Below, piece after piece: positions 7,596-15,313 of a stretch of DNA of 64,000 nucleotides. The stretch covers positions 37,033 through 101,032 of the forward strand of contig NZ_JADKPR010000020.1 in the NCBI RefSeq assembly GCF_015351475.1. The letters run 5' to 3'. This DNA is from Flavobacterium sp. HJJ. Lineage in GTDB: Bacteria > Bacteroidota > Bacteroidia > Flavobacteriales > Flavobacteriaceae. The notes beneath the pieces were generated by a model. That model saw only the letters and a list, made by a program, of their open reading frames with translations, was not told the DNA's origin and ran no database searches. Position 1 is the stretch's first letter, and every line of letters begins with the position of its first letter. Made by a program: the position numbers and the translations under genes.

Positions 7596-8870
7596 ATGGA
7601 AAAGAAAAAAGTAGTTGAACAGGAAAATAAAAATCATTCTTATTTCTATTCTTTAGAATTAGAAGGTGTTAATTGTTTTAAAGAGAAACAAACATTAGAT
7701 TTATCTGATGGAAACGGCAATTATTCTCCTTGGACAATTATTTTAGGTGATAATGGAACTGGGAAAACTACTTTGTTGAGAGTTTTGGATAGGATGCAAC
7801 CGAGTACATTAAATGATGATGATTATGTACCAATAATTTGGGCATTTAATTCAATATTAATGTCTAAAAAAGCAATTATTAAGTTAAGAGTTAATGATAA
7901 TATTAAAGAATTTGAGGTAAATGAGGATGGAGAAAATAATTCATCTTTCATGACAAGTGGAGATATGAATTTCCCTTTTTTATTATCTTATGGAGCATCG
8001 AGAAGGATGAGTAAAAAAGAGAATTTATCGGTTAGTGAGAGAGGTAATTTAAGAATCACATCACTTTTTGATGATTCTATAGAATTAATAAATGCTGAGG
8101 AATGGTTTTTACAAAAAGAATGGGCTTCTATCAAATCTGAGGGAAGTTCAAAACAAAAATTTGAAAATGAATTTAATAAAGTTAAATCTATTTTAATTGA
8201 TATTTTACCTGATGTTTCAGCTATTCAATCGAAACCTATTAATGAGAATAATTCGAAACCAATTTTAGAAGTAGAAACATCATATGGCTGGGTAAATTTG
8301 CGAGATTTAAGTTTTGGTTATCAAACTTTAACCGCTTTAATTGTTGATATAGCTTCCAAAATGATGGAACAATATTCAAAAAGTGATAATCCATTAGAAG
8401 AACCCGCAATTATTTTAATTGACGAAATTGATTTGCATCTGCACCCCAAATGGCAACGTATAGTTATTGATAAATTATCGCAACATTTTCCTAAAGCACA
8501 GTTTATAGCCACTTCTCACAGTCCGTTAATAGTTCAAGCGGCTTTAGATAAAAAAGCCAATATTGTAGTTTGTAGAAAAGAAGAAGACAAAGTAATTATT
8601 GACAACAATCCTGATGAAGTAAAAGGCTGGCGAATTGACCAAATTTTGATTTCTGATTTGTTTGAAATTAATAGTCCTCGTTCTGTTGAAACAGAAAATT
8701 TTATTAAAGAGAAAAACACAATCCTTTCCAAAAGCGAATTGCTGGAATCAGACAAACAAAGGCTTAAAGAATTGAATGCTAAAATTGAAACAGTTCCTTT
8801 TTCTTTGGATAAAGAAGGAATTAATGCTGAAGATATTATTAAAAAAGCAGCGGAACTTTTAAAAAAATAA
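7596..8870 (+). CDS. ptuA: Septu-type AAA ATPase (PtuA-like)
   Basis: A 424-residue ABC/SMC-type ATPase expected to be the sensor half of a Septu anti-phage system. Walker A is GDNGTGKT (51-58); a signature-like stretch LSFGYQTLTALIVDI precedes Walker B AIILIDEIDLHLHP (about 271-284), and the switch histidine lies in ATSHSP (about 305-310). This 'OLD/RecF-like' layout with DLHLHP is typical of PtuA and RloA-type proteins. The HNH nuclease follows after 5 bases, the standard two-gene order. ATG at 7596 is chosen over an upstream TTG that lies in the promoter. No reverse transcriptase is present, so this is not the retron version. Confidence 0.82.
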   Translation: MEKKKVVEQENKNHSYFYSLELEGVNCFKEKQTLDLSDGNGNYSPWTIILGDNGTGKTTLLRVLDRMQPSTLNDDDYVPIIWAFNSILMSKKAIIKLRVNDNIKEFEVNEDGENNSSFMTSGDMNFPFLLSYGASRRMSKKENLSVSERGNLRITSLFDDSIELINAEEWFLQKEWASIKSEGSSKQKFENEFNKVKSILIDILPDVSAIQSKPINENNSKPILEVETSYGWVNLRDLSFGYQTLTALIVDIASKMMEQYSKSDNPLEEPAIILIDEIDLHLHPKWQRIVIDKLSQHFPKAQFIATSHSPLIVQAALDKKANIVVCRKEEDKVIIDNNPDEVKGWRIDQILISDLFEINSPRSVETENFIKEKNTILSKSELLESDKQRLKELNAKIETVPFSLDKEGINAEDIIKKAAELLKK

Positions 8871-8875
8871 CTGGT

Positions 8876-9697
8876 ATGATAAAAATTATTAAACCAGATG
8901 CACCGCAAAATTTAATTACTAGAGGGCAAGCTCAAACAAATTTAGATTTAAAAGACTACAACAACAAGACCGAACAATATAATTCTGGAGAACTAAAATT
9001 TGAAGCCAGTACGGCTATTTATAATTCAGATATTGTGAGGCAAACGCTTGAATTGGCACATCACAATAAATGTTGTTATTGCGAAACAAAAGATGTGAGA
9101 AGTAACAAGGATGTTGAGCATTTTCGTCCCAAAAGAGCCTACTCGGAATCATTAGACGGTAAAAGTAAGTATCCAGGTTATTTTTGGTTGGCTTATGATT
9201 GGGAAAATCTTTTTTTAGCTTGTCAGGTTTGTAACCAAATTTTCAAAAATGATTTTTTTCCAATTCAAAATGAAAATTTTCGAGCTCAAACAAATGATTT
9301 ATCAATTGAAAATGAGCAATCTGTATTGATTCATCCATCAAAAGATAATCCAGAAGAGCATATAGGATATAGAGAACATTTGCCTTACGGAATAACAGAA
9401 AGAGGTAGTAAGACAATTTATTTTTTGGGTTTTGGAAAAATTGATGAAGACAAAAAGTATTCAGTTAAACAAGAAAGTAGGATAAAATTACTCGTAGAAG
9501 AAAGAGAAAAGTATTATCGAGAGAAAGAACTTCTTTATAAATTAATCTTGATTTTTGAAAGTAAAGACGGTCTAAATTTCGATGAAACTGAACTTTTAGA
9601 AAAAGCAAAAAAGACTATTGCAATGGCTCAAAATAATGATTCTGAATGGTCTTCTATGATAAAATGTGCCGTTAAAAATGAGTTTAAGCAATATTAG
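8876..9697 (+). CDS. ptuB: HNH endonuclease of Septu/TIGR02646 family (PtuB-like)
   Basis: Predicted nuclease effector partnered with the ATPase upstream (5-base gap). The 273 residues contain the zinc-ribbon-like HNH layout of the family: CCYCE (66-70), DVEHFRPK (79-86) with the catalytic His82, then W-x-N-L-x-L-ACQVCN (109-120) and KNDFFP (124-129). TIGR02646 proteins are described as PtuB of Septu and as the effector of retron Ec78-type systems. Complete by length. The gene ends 11-20 bases before a duplicated remnant of the tex 3' end, which marks the right edge of this module. Confidence 0.85.
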   Translation: MIKIIKPDAPQNLITRGQAQTNLDLKDYNNKTEQYNSGELKFEASTAIYNSDIVRQTLELAHHNKCCYCETKDVRSNKDVEHFRPKRAYSESLDGKSKYPGYFWLAYDWENLFLACQVCNQIFKNDFFPIQNENFRAQTNDLSIENEQSVLIHPSKDNPEEHIGYREHLPYGITERGSKTIYFLGFGKIDEDKKYSVKQESRIKLLVEEREKYYREKELLYKLILIFESKDGLNFDETELLEKAKKTIAMAQNNDSEWSSMIKCAVKNEFKQY

Positions 9698-9711
9698 TTT
9701 TTTGGTAAATG

Positions 9712-9792
9712 AATTTACACCAACACGTTGAGGTAAAAGTAACCGAGGCGGATGAGGATAGAAAGCGAATTCAGCTGACGATGGTTTTGTAA
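9712..9792 (+). pseudogene. Duplicated 3' end of tex
   Basis: The last 25 codons of tex reappear here in frame: LHQHVEVKVTEADEDRKR then IQLTMVL and TAA at 9790-9792, with a single residue change (Val to Ala) but about ten mostly silent base changes over 75 bases. The match begins close to an ATG at 9709, so a 27-codon frame exists, but it is best read as a remnant. The silent divergence argues against a recent local duplication and for arrival with foreign DNA that carried another strain's tex end, or for an old event. Confidence 0.85.
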
Positions 9793-9800
9793 AATATTAA

Positions 9801-9859
9801 ATTCCGTCACCGTACTGACGGAAATGAATTAAATTCCGTCAGCACGGTGACGGAAATCA
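9801..9859 (+). repeat. Tandem 32-bp operator-like repeats upstream of second DUF4143 ATPase
   Basis: Two palindromes with arms TTCCGTCA/TGACGGAA and 6-base centres. The cores are GTCACCGTACTGAC (9806-9819) and GTCAGCACGGTGAC (9838-9851), 32 bases apart; the second is close to the inverse complement of the first. The core matches that upstream of the paralogue at 2606 (GTCATCGTATTGAC). The second core ends 19 bases before the -7 box, exactly as at the first gene. Confidence 0.85.
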
Positions 9860-9870
9860 ATAAATATACT

Positions 9871-9878
9871 TATATTTG
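9871..9878 (+). promoter_or_regulatory. Promoter -7 element of second DUF4143 ATPase
   Basis: TATATTTG, 21 bases before the ATG at 9900. A TTG at 9876 that would extend the frame by eight codons is part of this box and is rejected as start. Confidence 0.75.
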
Positions 9879-9899
9879 TGTCAATTAAAATCTACTTTT

Positions 9900-11030
9900 A
9901 TGGAAATAAATAGATTGGCACTTGATTTAGTTTTGCAAAAATTACAACCCAACAAAGTAATCGTTTTGTTAGGAGCCAGGCGGGTAGGCAAGACCGAACT
10001 GATTAAGAAGCTCATGGAAAAAGTGACCGAAAAAGTACTTTTTTTAAATGGAGACGATATTGAATCCCATAATTTATTGGAAATTCAGAGTACGGCCAAT
10101 TTTAAAAGATTGCTTGGGGACACAAAACTTTTGATAATTGATGAAGCACAAGAAATACCTGCCATTGGCAAAAAACTAAAATTGATGGTGGATACCATTG
10201 AAGATTTAAAAGTTTTGGTAACAGGTTCTTCGGCATTTGAAATCAACAATCAGTTAGGTGAACCGTTAGTTGGCCGGATGAAAACCATAAATTTATATCC
10301 AATCGCACAAATTGAATATTCTAAAACCGAAAATTTTCTCGAAACCCGCAATAATCTTGAAGACCGATTAATATTGGGTAGTTATCCCGAATTGAGCCAT
10401 ATTACTAATCGAGAAGATAAAATAAGTTATTTAAAAGAATTGGTAAATACGCAATTGTTGAGAGATGTTTTTGCTTTTGAAGGTATCAAAAAAAGAGATA
10501 AAATTATTGCGTTACTTCAGATTATTGCCTTTAGAACTGGTAGTGAATTATCACTCGAAAGTGTGGGGCGTGATTTGCAAATCAGCAAAAATACCGTCGA
10601 AAAGTATTTGGATTTATTTACTAAGGTTTTTATAATTTATAGTGTATCAGGCTTCAGCAGAAATAGGGATAATGAAATCACTAAAATGAAAAAATGGTAT
10701 TTTGTGGATAACGGTATCCGTAATGTGATTATTAATTCGTTTAATCCATTGAATATTAGAGAGGATGTTGGCAAACTTTGGGAAAATTACTTGAATTCGG
10801 AACGAATTAAAAAAATGAGTTATTCCGAAAATTTTGTGCACGACTACTTTTGGCGTACCCATACTAAACAGGAAATAGACAGAATAGAAGAAAAAGATGA
10901 ACGGTTATCGGCTTTTGAATATAAATATGGAAAAACTAAATCAAAGATCCCAACGGAATTCGCAAAATCCTATCCGGAAGCTACTTTTGAAATTATAAAT
11001 CAAGACAACTATTTGGATTATATACTTTAA
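9900..11030 (+). CDS. ATP-binding protein, AAA_14 + DUF4143 (paralogue 2)
   Basis: A 376-residue paralogue of the gene at 2606, similar along its whole length. Walker A GARRVGKT (about 26-33), Walker B LLIIDEAQ (about 79-86), a helix-turn-helix-like block QISKNTVEKYLDLFTKVFIIY, and at the C terminus EID ... EYK, which could be nuclease-like residues. Function of the family is not established. It is framed by two copies of the tex 3' end (9712-9792 and 11031-11058), which suggests it moved as a unit with its operator and promoter. The start is set by the promoter. Confidence 0.88.
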   Translation: MEINRLALDLVLQKLQPNKVIVLLGARRVGKTELIKKLMEKVTEKVLFLNGDDIESHNLLEIQSTANFKRLLGDTKLLIIDEAQEIPAIGKKLKLMVDTIEDLKVLVTGSSAFEINNQLGEPLVGRMKTINLYPIAQIEYSKTENFLETRNNLEDRLILGSYPELSHITNREDKISYLKELVNTQLLRDVFAFEGIKKRDKIIALLQIIAFRTGSELSLESVGRDLQISKNTVEKYLDLFTKVFIIYSVSGFSRNRDNEITKMKKWYFVDNGIRNVIINSFNPLNIREDVGKLWENYLNSERIKKMSYSENFVHDYFWRTHTKQEIDRIEEKDERLSAFEYKYGKTKSKIPTEFAKSYPEATFEIINQDNYLDYIL

Positions 11031-11058
11031 AAAGGATTCAGTTAACGATGTTTTATAA
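11031..11058 (+). pseudogene. Third, degraded copy of the tex 3' end
   Basis: Directly behind the ATPase stop, bases reading GGATTCAGTTAACGATG then TTTTATAA resemble the tex terminus ATTCAGCTGACGATGG-TTTTGTAA with one base lost and a few changes. Only about 28 bases remain, so the match is suggestive rather than proven, but it is placed exactly where a flanking repeat is expected, just before a strong terminator. Confidence 0.6.
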
Positions 11059-11064
11059 AATTTC

Positions 11065-11100
11065 AAATCCCAATCCGAACTATCTTGGATTGGGATTTTT
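11065..11100 (+). terminator. Rho-independent terminator, probably the original tex terminator
   Basis: Perfect 12-bp stem AAATCCCAATCC (11065-11076) / GGATTGGGATTT (11087-11098) followed by T residues. It follows the last tex remnant, so it was likely tex's own terminator before the modules were inserted. Confidence 0.85.
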
Positions 11101-11475
11101 ATTTAAGTAAAAAACTACAAATTACAAAAACTACGTATTTTTACTTATTTATGAATTATTGTGAATATCTGAAAAAGAGAGTTTCTAAGTAGAGGAAACA
11201 TTCAATGATGCAGTTTTTTGTATTTATTTATAAAAAATACGCAAAAAAAGGACTTTTTCCTGACTGTTTTTTTGCATCTGGCAAAAGTCATACATTATTA
11301 TTTATTGCGAAAAACTTATACATTTACTTAAAATAAGGACAGTTACAGTAAAGTTTTTACTGATTTTGTTATTTAACCAAGATTTTTTCATAGCATTGAA
11401 TTTTTGATTCATATCGAAATAAGGAACGAAATATTGGTTGGGATGTATTACTTAGAAAATAATAATTAGCTACAG
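11101..11475. other. AT-rich spacer upstream of the FNR-like gene
   Basis: About 375 bases without a credible gene. It must contain the promoter of the regulator at 11476, but no clear TAnnTTTG box close to the start and no FNR-type TTGAT-N4-ATCAA site was found. Nothing else recognised. Confidence 0.4.
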
Positions 11476-12180
11476 ATGAAAGATAATCAAGCCATTTGCA
11501 ACAGCTGCCATAATGATAATTGTTTTATCAGAAAGCATATTCATTTGCCTAACATGCAAAGTTATATAGAGAAAAAACACAGTTTTACCTGCAAGAAAGC
11601 GCAGCAGTTCATCATAGAAGGTGCTCCTATTCAGGGTTTGTATTTTGTCAATAAAGGAAAGGTGAAAACAGTTAAGACGGGTATCAATGGCAGAGAACAG
11701 ATCGTTCGGTTTACGACAGACGGCGACACTGTTGGTTTCAGGGGATTTGGAACTAGCAATCGGTATCTGATTGGTGCTTATGCTTTGGAAGATACGGTTT
11801 TGTGTAATTTTAATAATGAGGTGATGATGGATATTCTTAAGAATGTTCCCGAGTTCACGTATGATATGATGCTGTTTTATGCGGAGGAATTAAACAAGAG
11901 TGAGAACAACATCAGGAAAATTGCCCACATGAACGTGCGTGAGCGCGTAATAGATACCTTATTATATATTCATCGAAAATTTGGTCAGGCCAATGATTTG
12001 ATTAATATTGATTTGTCCCGAAAAGAAATGGCCGATTTTGCCGGAACGACTGAAGAGCAGGTTACTCGTGTGATTTCGAGTTTGAAGAGAGAGGAATTGA
12101 TAAAAACAGTCGGAAAGAAAATTGGATTACAGAAAATAAGCAAAATGCAGTCAGAAATTATGGAGCATAAGTATGTCTAA
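11476..12180 (+). CDS. Crp/Fnr family regulator with FNR-like cysteines
   Basis: A 234-residue transcription factor: cyclic-nucleotide-binding-like beta barrel (about 35-150) and a C-terminal winged helix (about 165-225, SRKEMADFAGTTEEQVTRVISSLKREELI). The N terminus holds Cys8, Cys11 and Cys16 (C-x2-C-x4-C), and a further Cys110 lies 94 residues after the third; E. coli FNR uses C-x2-C-x5-C plus Cys122, 93 residues on. A [4Fe-4S] oxygen-sensing role is therefore plausible but inferred. It stands alone just upstream of the nitrate-import genes, which it may control. A GAF or kinase partner is absent. Confidence 0.85.
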   Translation: MKDNQAICNSCHNDNCFIRKHIHLPNMQSYIEKKHSFTCKKAQQFIIEGAPIQGLYFVNKGKVKTVKTGINGREQIVRFTTDGDTVGFRGFGTSNRYLIGAYALEDTVLCNFNNEVMMDILKNVPEFTYDMMLFYAEELNKSENNIRKIAHMNVRERVIDTLLYIHRKFGQANDLINIDLSRKEMADFAGTTEEQVTRVISSLKREELIKTVGKKIGLQKISKMQSEIMEHKYV

Positions 12181-12207
12181 GTAGTTTTTTGATTATGCAT
12201 TAGATTT

Positions 12208-12232
12208 AAAAGCCTTTTTTGGGCTTTTTTTT
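12208..12232 (+). terminator. Terminator after the FNR-like gene
   Basis: Stem AAAAGCC/GGCTTTT with a T-rich loop, followed by a T run. Confidence 0.7.
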
Positions 12233-12438
12233 ATGGAAATAAATATCGTTTTTTTAGAATTTTAAATTTTTTTTTCCTCATAAGTAATTTATAAGTAAAA
12301 GGTTTAGACAAAATAGAAGTATTATAAAGCTAGTAATTACGGTACTTTGTAAAAAAAAATTGCGAAAGCGCAGTAAATTTTTTGCCATCAGAATATTTTT
12401 TGCTGCGTAAAAAAGAGGTTTTTAGCTGTAAAAAGCAA

Positions 12439-12469
12439 ATACGTAAGTATAAGTACGTATGTATATTTG
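12439..12469 (+). promoter_or_regulatory. Promoter and operator-like palindrome of the nitrate-import operon
   Basis: The -7 box TATATTTG lies at 12462-12469, 27 bases before the ATG. Immediately upstream is an inverted repeat ATACGTA (12439-12445) / TACGTAT (12454-12460) with an 8-base spacer, where a -33 element would be; no TTG is present, which fits an activator-dependent or repressed promoter. Further upstream (near 12360) is a short TGCG-AAAG-CGCA palindrome. The 12233-12438 stretch otherwise shows nothing recognisable. Confidence 0.6.
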
Positions 12470-12496
12470 CTTCATACTAATCAAAACCTATTTATC

Positions 12497-13939
12497 ATGC
12501 AAAAGATTACAAGGACATTACAAAAAATAAAAGCATTAAAAAACGGTAAAAATTCAAGATCAATTTTATTAGGCGCAGCTATACTTCTTGGTTCATCTGC
12601 TGCAAATGCACAGCTGACTGCTACAGGACAATTCAGACCAAGAACAGAGTTCAGAGACGGATACAGTACATTGCAGGCAAAAGATGCAGAGACTGCAGCT
12701 TTCATTTCACAAAGAACAAGATTAAATGTTGGATTCACAGGATACAGATTCAAATTTTTTGCAGCTATTCAGGATGTTCGTGTTTGGGGACAGGATGCTT
12801 CAACAATTAATAGAGTAACAACTGCTGAGAACAACGGAGTACAATTACACGAAGCTTGGGGGGAAATTATGCTGAACGACACAATAAGCAGCATTCAAAA
12901 TCTTTCTTTAAAAATAGGACGTCAGGAAATTTCATATGATGATCAAAAGGTTATTGGAGGTCTTGACTGGTTACAGCAGGCACGTTACCACGATGCGGTT
13001 GTCCTGAAATATTTCAACAAAGGATGGACTGCCGATTTTGGAGCCGCATTTAACCAAAACAAAGAATTATTAGCAGGAACAATTTATAATGGTGTTCCGG
13101 CAGCAACATCAGGCTATACGGCTGGTACAAACGGTTTAGGGACGAATTACAAATCACTTGAATATGTTTATCTGGCTAGAAAGTTTTTCTTTGGAGATAT
13201 TTCCTTTTTATTCCTTAGCGATAACTTCAATAAATATACCAATGTAACTGCAGGAACTCCACCGGTTACAACCAAAGTAAACGAGCAGGGAATCTGGACA
13301 CGCAACACGACCGGTTTCTACTATAATGTGAATCCAACTCGAAAATTAAAATTTGAAGGAAGTGTGTACCACCAATTTGGTCACGACAAAAACGGACGCA
13401 GTTTAGACAGTAATCTGGCTTCCATCACTTCAACTCTGCAAGTAGGAAGAAAACTGTTTGTAGGCCCTGGTATTGATTATTTATCAGGTAATGATGGGAC
13501 AAAAGCCGTTACAGCGACTTCAGATAATAATCAATTTGATCCGCTTTACGGAACGCCTCATAAATTCTGGGGATATATGGATTACTTCTATGCTTCAAGC
13601 GGTTTTGGCTCACAAGGTCTGCTAAACTACTTTTTGAAAGCGAAATATAACCTGAAAGACAATCTGACTCTTTTTGCTGATGTTCACTGTTTTGAAGCAG
13701 CAAACAAATTATCTGACGGAGCGGGAGGAACACAAACCAGTTATTTAGGTACAGAGCTTGACTTAAAAATGTCTTACAACATGACCAAAATGATCAATAT
13801 TGAAGCTGGATATTCGGTAATGCAGGCAACCAATTCAATGGCATCTGCACAAGTTAAGGCTGTTGCCAACGCAAATCTTACTCCGCAATGGGCGTATGTA
13901 ATGGTAAATATTAAACCAAATTTTTTAAATAAAAAGTAA
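12497..13939 (+). CDS. Outer-membrane porin, alginate-export-like, linked to nitrate uptake
   Basis: A 480-residue protein with a signal peptide (hydrophobic AILLGSSAANA near residues 26-37, cleaved before QLTATGQ) and a long series of amphipathic beta strands typical of the alginate-export/OprD-like barrel family. The mature protein begins TATGQFRPRTEFRDGY, a common opening of this group. As first gene ahead of a nitrate-type ABC importer (28-base gap to the next gene) it probably lets the anion cross the outer membrane; specificity is inferred from context only. ATG at 12497 is used because the upstream TTG at 12467 lies inside the -7 box. Confidence 0.8.
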   Translation: MQKITRTLQKIKALKNGKNSRSILLGAAILLGSSAANAQLTATGQFRPRTEFRDGYSTLQAKDAETAAFISQRTRLNVGFTGYRFKFFAAIQDVRVWGQDASTINRVTTAENNGVQLHEAWGEIMLNDTISSIQNLSLKIGRQEISYDDQKVIGGLDWLQQARYHDAVVLKYFNKGWTADFGAAFNQNKELLAGTIYNGVPAATSGYTAGTNGLGTNYKSLEYVYLARKFFFGDISFLFLSDNFNKYTNVTAGTPPVTTKVNEQGIWTRNTTGFYYNVNPTRKLKFEGSVYHQFGHDKNGRSLDSNLASITSTLQVGRKLFVGPGIDYLSGNDGTKAVTATSDNNQFDPLYGTPHKFWGYMDYFYASSGFGSQGLLNYFLKAKYNLKDNLTLFADVHCFEAANKLSDGAGGTQTSYLGTELDLKMSYNMTKMINIEAGYSVMQATNSMASAQVKAVANANLTPQWAYVMVNIKPNFLNKK

Positions 13940-13967
13940 TTGAATTAACAATTAAAAAACTAAAAAA

Positions 13968-15203
13968 ATGATACAGACTAAAAAACATATAGGAACTCTT
14001 TTTGCCCCATTGATGTTGATAATGTGTGCGGTTTTGTTTTCTTCTTACACGACAAAACCAAATCCGCCAGCGAGTGAACCTGTCAAATTAGGTTTCATTC
14101 CACTAACGGACTGTTCACCAATCGTAATGGCCAAAGAATTAGGATTGTTTAAAAAATACGGTGTTGAGGTTGTAGTAACCAAAGAAACATCCTGGGCCAA
14201 TGTTCGTGACAAAATCTTAACAGGAGAATTGGACGGAGCTCACTGTCTATATACTATGCCATTTTCAGTGTACACAGGAGTAGGAGGAAAAGCCGGTTCA
14301 GAAATGAAAATCGCGATGATGCTCAGTGTAAATGGGCAAGCGATTACTTTGTCGAATGACTTTTGCGGAAAAGTAGGTTTCAAACAAATGAATAAGGTAA
14401 CTCCTGTCGTGGCTGCTAAATTAAAAGCCGAAAAAGAAGTGACTTTTGCAATGACTTTCCCAGGAGGAACTCACGATTTATGGTTAAGAAACTGGATGTC
14501 ATTAGCAGGTTTAAACCAAAAAGCAGTAAAAATCATCACGATTCCGCCTCCGCAAATGGTGGCGAATATGAAAGTGGGCAACATGGACGGATACTGCGTA
14601 GGCGAACCTTGGGGAGGAGTTGCCGTAAAACAGGGAATTGGTTTTACCCAAATCGCTTCTCAGGATATCTGGAAAGACCACCCGGAAAAAGCGCTGGTTG
14701 TAAACAAAGATTTTAGCACATCACGCCGTGAAGACCTGAAAAAAGTAATGAAAGCGATTATGGAAGCCTGTATCTGGCTTGATAATCCTGCAAACCGCAA
14801 GAAAGCTGCCGCCATCATCGGGAAAGCACCTTATGTAAACGCTCCAGCCGATGTTATTGAAGCACGATTAATGGGAGATTATAACTTAGGCTGTAATCAG
14901 GGAACCGAAGTTTATGACAAAGACTATATGCTGTTTTACAAAGGAGGAACAGTAAATTATCCTCGTAAATCCTATGGAATCTGGGCAATGGCACAATATG
15001 TACGATTTGGATATCTGAAAGAAGAACCTAATTATCAAGCAATCGCCGATAAATTAATTCTTCAGGATTTATACGAAGAAGTAGCAAAGAGCATGAAAAT
15101 TAAAATCCCTGCAGACGATATGAAACCGTTCTCACTAACGATGGACAAAACCGTTTTCAATCCAGCAAATCCATCCGCTTATTTAAAAGTGGTGAAGCAT
15201 TAG
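13968..15203 (+). CDS. nrtA: ABC transporter substrate-binding protein, CmpA/NrtA family
   Basis: Periplasmic binding protein of 411 residues with an N-terminal hydrophobic export segment (about 9-27). The mature part shows NrtA/CmpA features: VKLGFIPLTDCSPIVMAKELGLFKKYG near the start, TFPGGTHDLWLRNWM in the middle and DGYCVGEPWGG further on, the blocks that line the anion site in nitrate and bicarbonate binders. Nitrate is the most likely ligand because of its close match to NrtA-type motifs, but nitrite, bicarbonate or another anion cannot be excluded, and no nitrate reductase gene is in the window. Permease and ATPase follow in order. Confidence 0.88.
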   Translation: MIQTKKHIGTLFAPLMLIMCAVLFSSYTTKPNPPASEPVKLGFIPLTDCSPIVMAKELGLFKKYGVEVVVTKETSWANVRDKILTGELDGAHCLYTMPFSVYTGVGGKAGSEMKIAMMLSVNGQAITLSNDFCGKVGFKQMNKVTPVVAAKLKAEKEVTFAMTFPGGTHDLWLRNWMSLAGLNQKAVKIITIPPPQMVANMKVGNMDGYCVGEPWGGVAVKQGIGFTQIASQDIWKDHPEKALVVNKDFSTSRREDLKKVMKAIMEACIWLDNPANRKKAAAIIGKAPYVNAPADVIEARLMGDYNLGCNQGTEVYDKDYMLFYKGGTVNYPRKSYGIWAMAQYVRFGYLKEEPNYQAIADKLILQDLYEEVAKSMKIKIPADDMKPFSLTMDKTVFNPANPSAYLKVVKH

Positions 15204-15212
15204 AATAAGATG

Positions 15213-15282
15213 CTAAGACTCTGAGTTGCTAAGATCCTAAGTTTTTAAAAAATCTCAGAAACTTAGAGACTCAGAGTCTTAG
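15213..15282. repeat. Intra-operon inverted repeat between nrtA and nrtB
   Basis: Exact 13-bp arms CTAAGACTCTGAG (15213-15225) and CTCAGAGTCTTAG (15270-15282) enclose further CTAAG/CTTAG words, so the spacer RNA can fold into one long hairpin. A related low-complexity block lies between nrtB and the ATPase gene. Confidence 0.75.
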
Positions 15283-15313
15283 AAACTAAAAAATAACATT
15301 AAAATTTAACATT

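Noticed and set aside
7557..9711. Retron of the Ec78 type
   Set aside because: ATPase and HNH genes are present but there is no reverse transcriptase or space for an msr/msd region.
9876..9878. TTG as start of the second DUF4143 ATPase
   Set aside because: It lies in the TATATTTG -7 box; ATG at 9900 aligns with the paralogue's start.
12467..12469. TTG as start of the porin gene
   Set aside because: Inside the -7 box; ATG at 12497 precedes a normal signal peptide.
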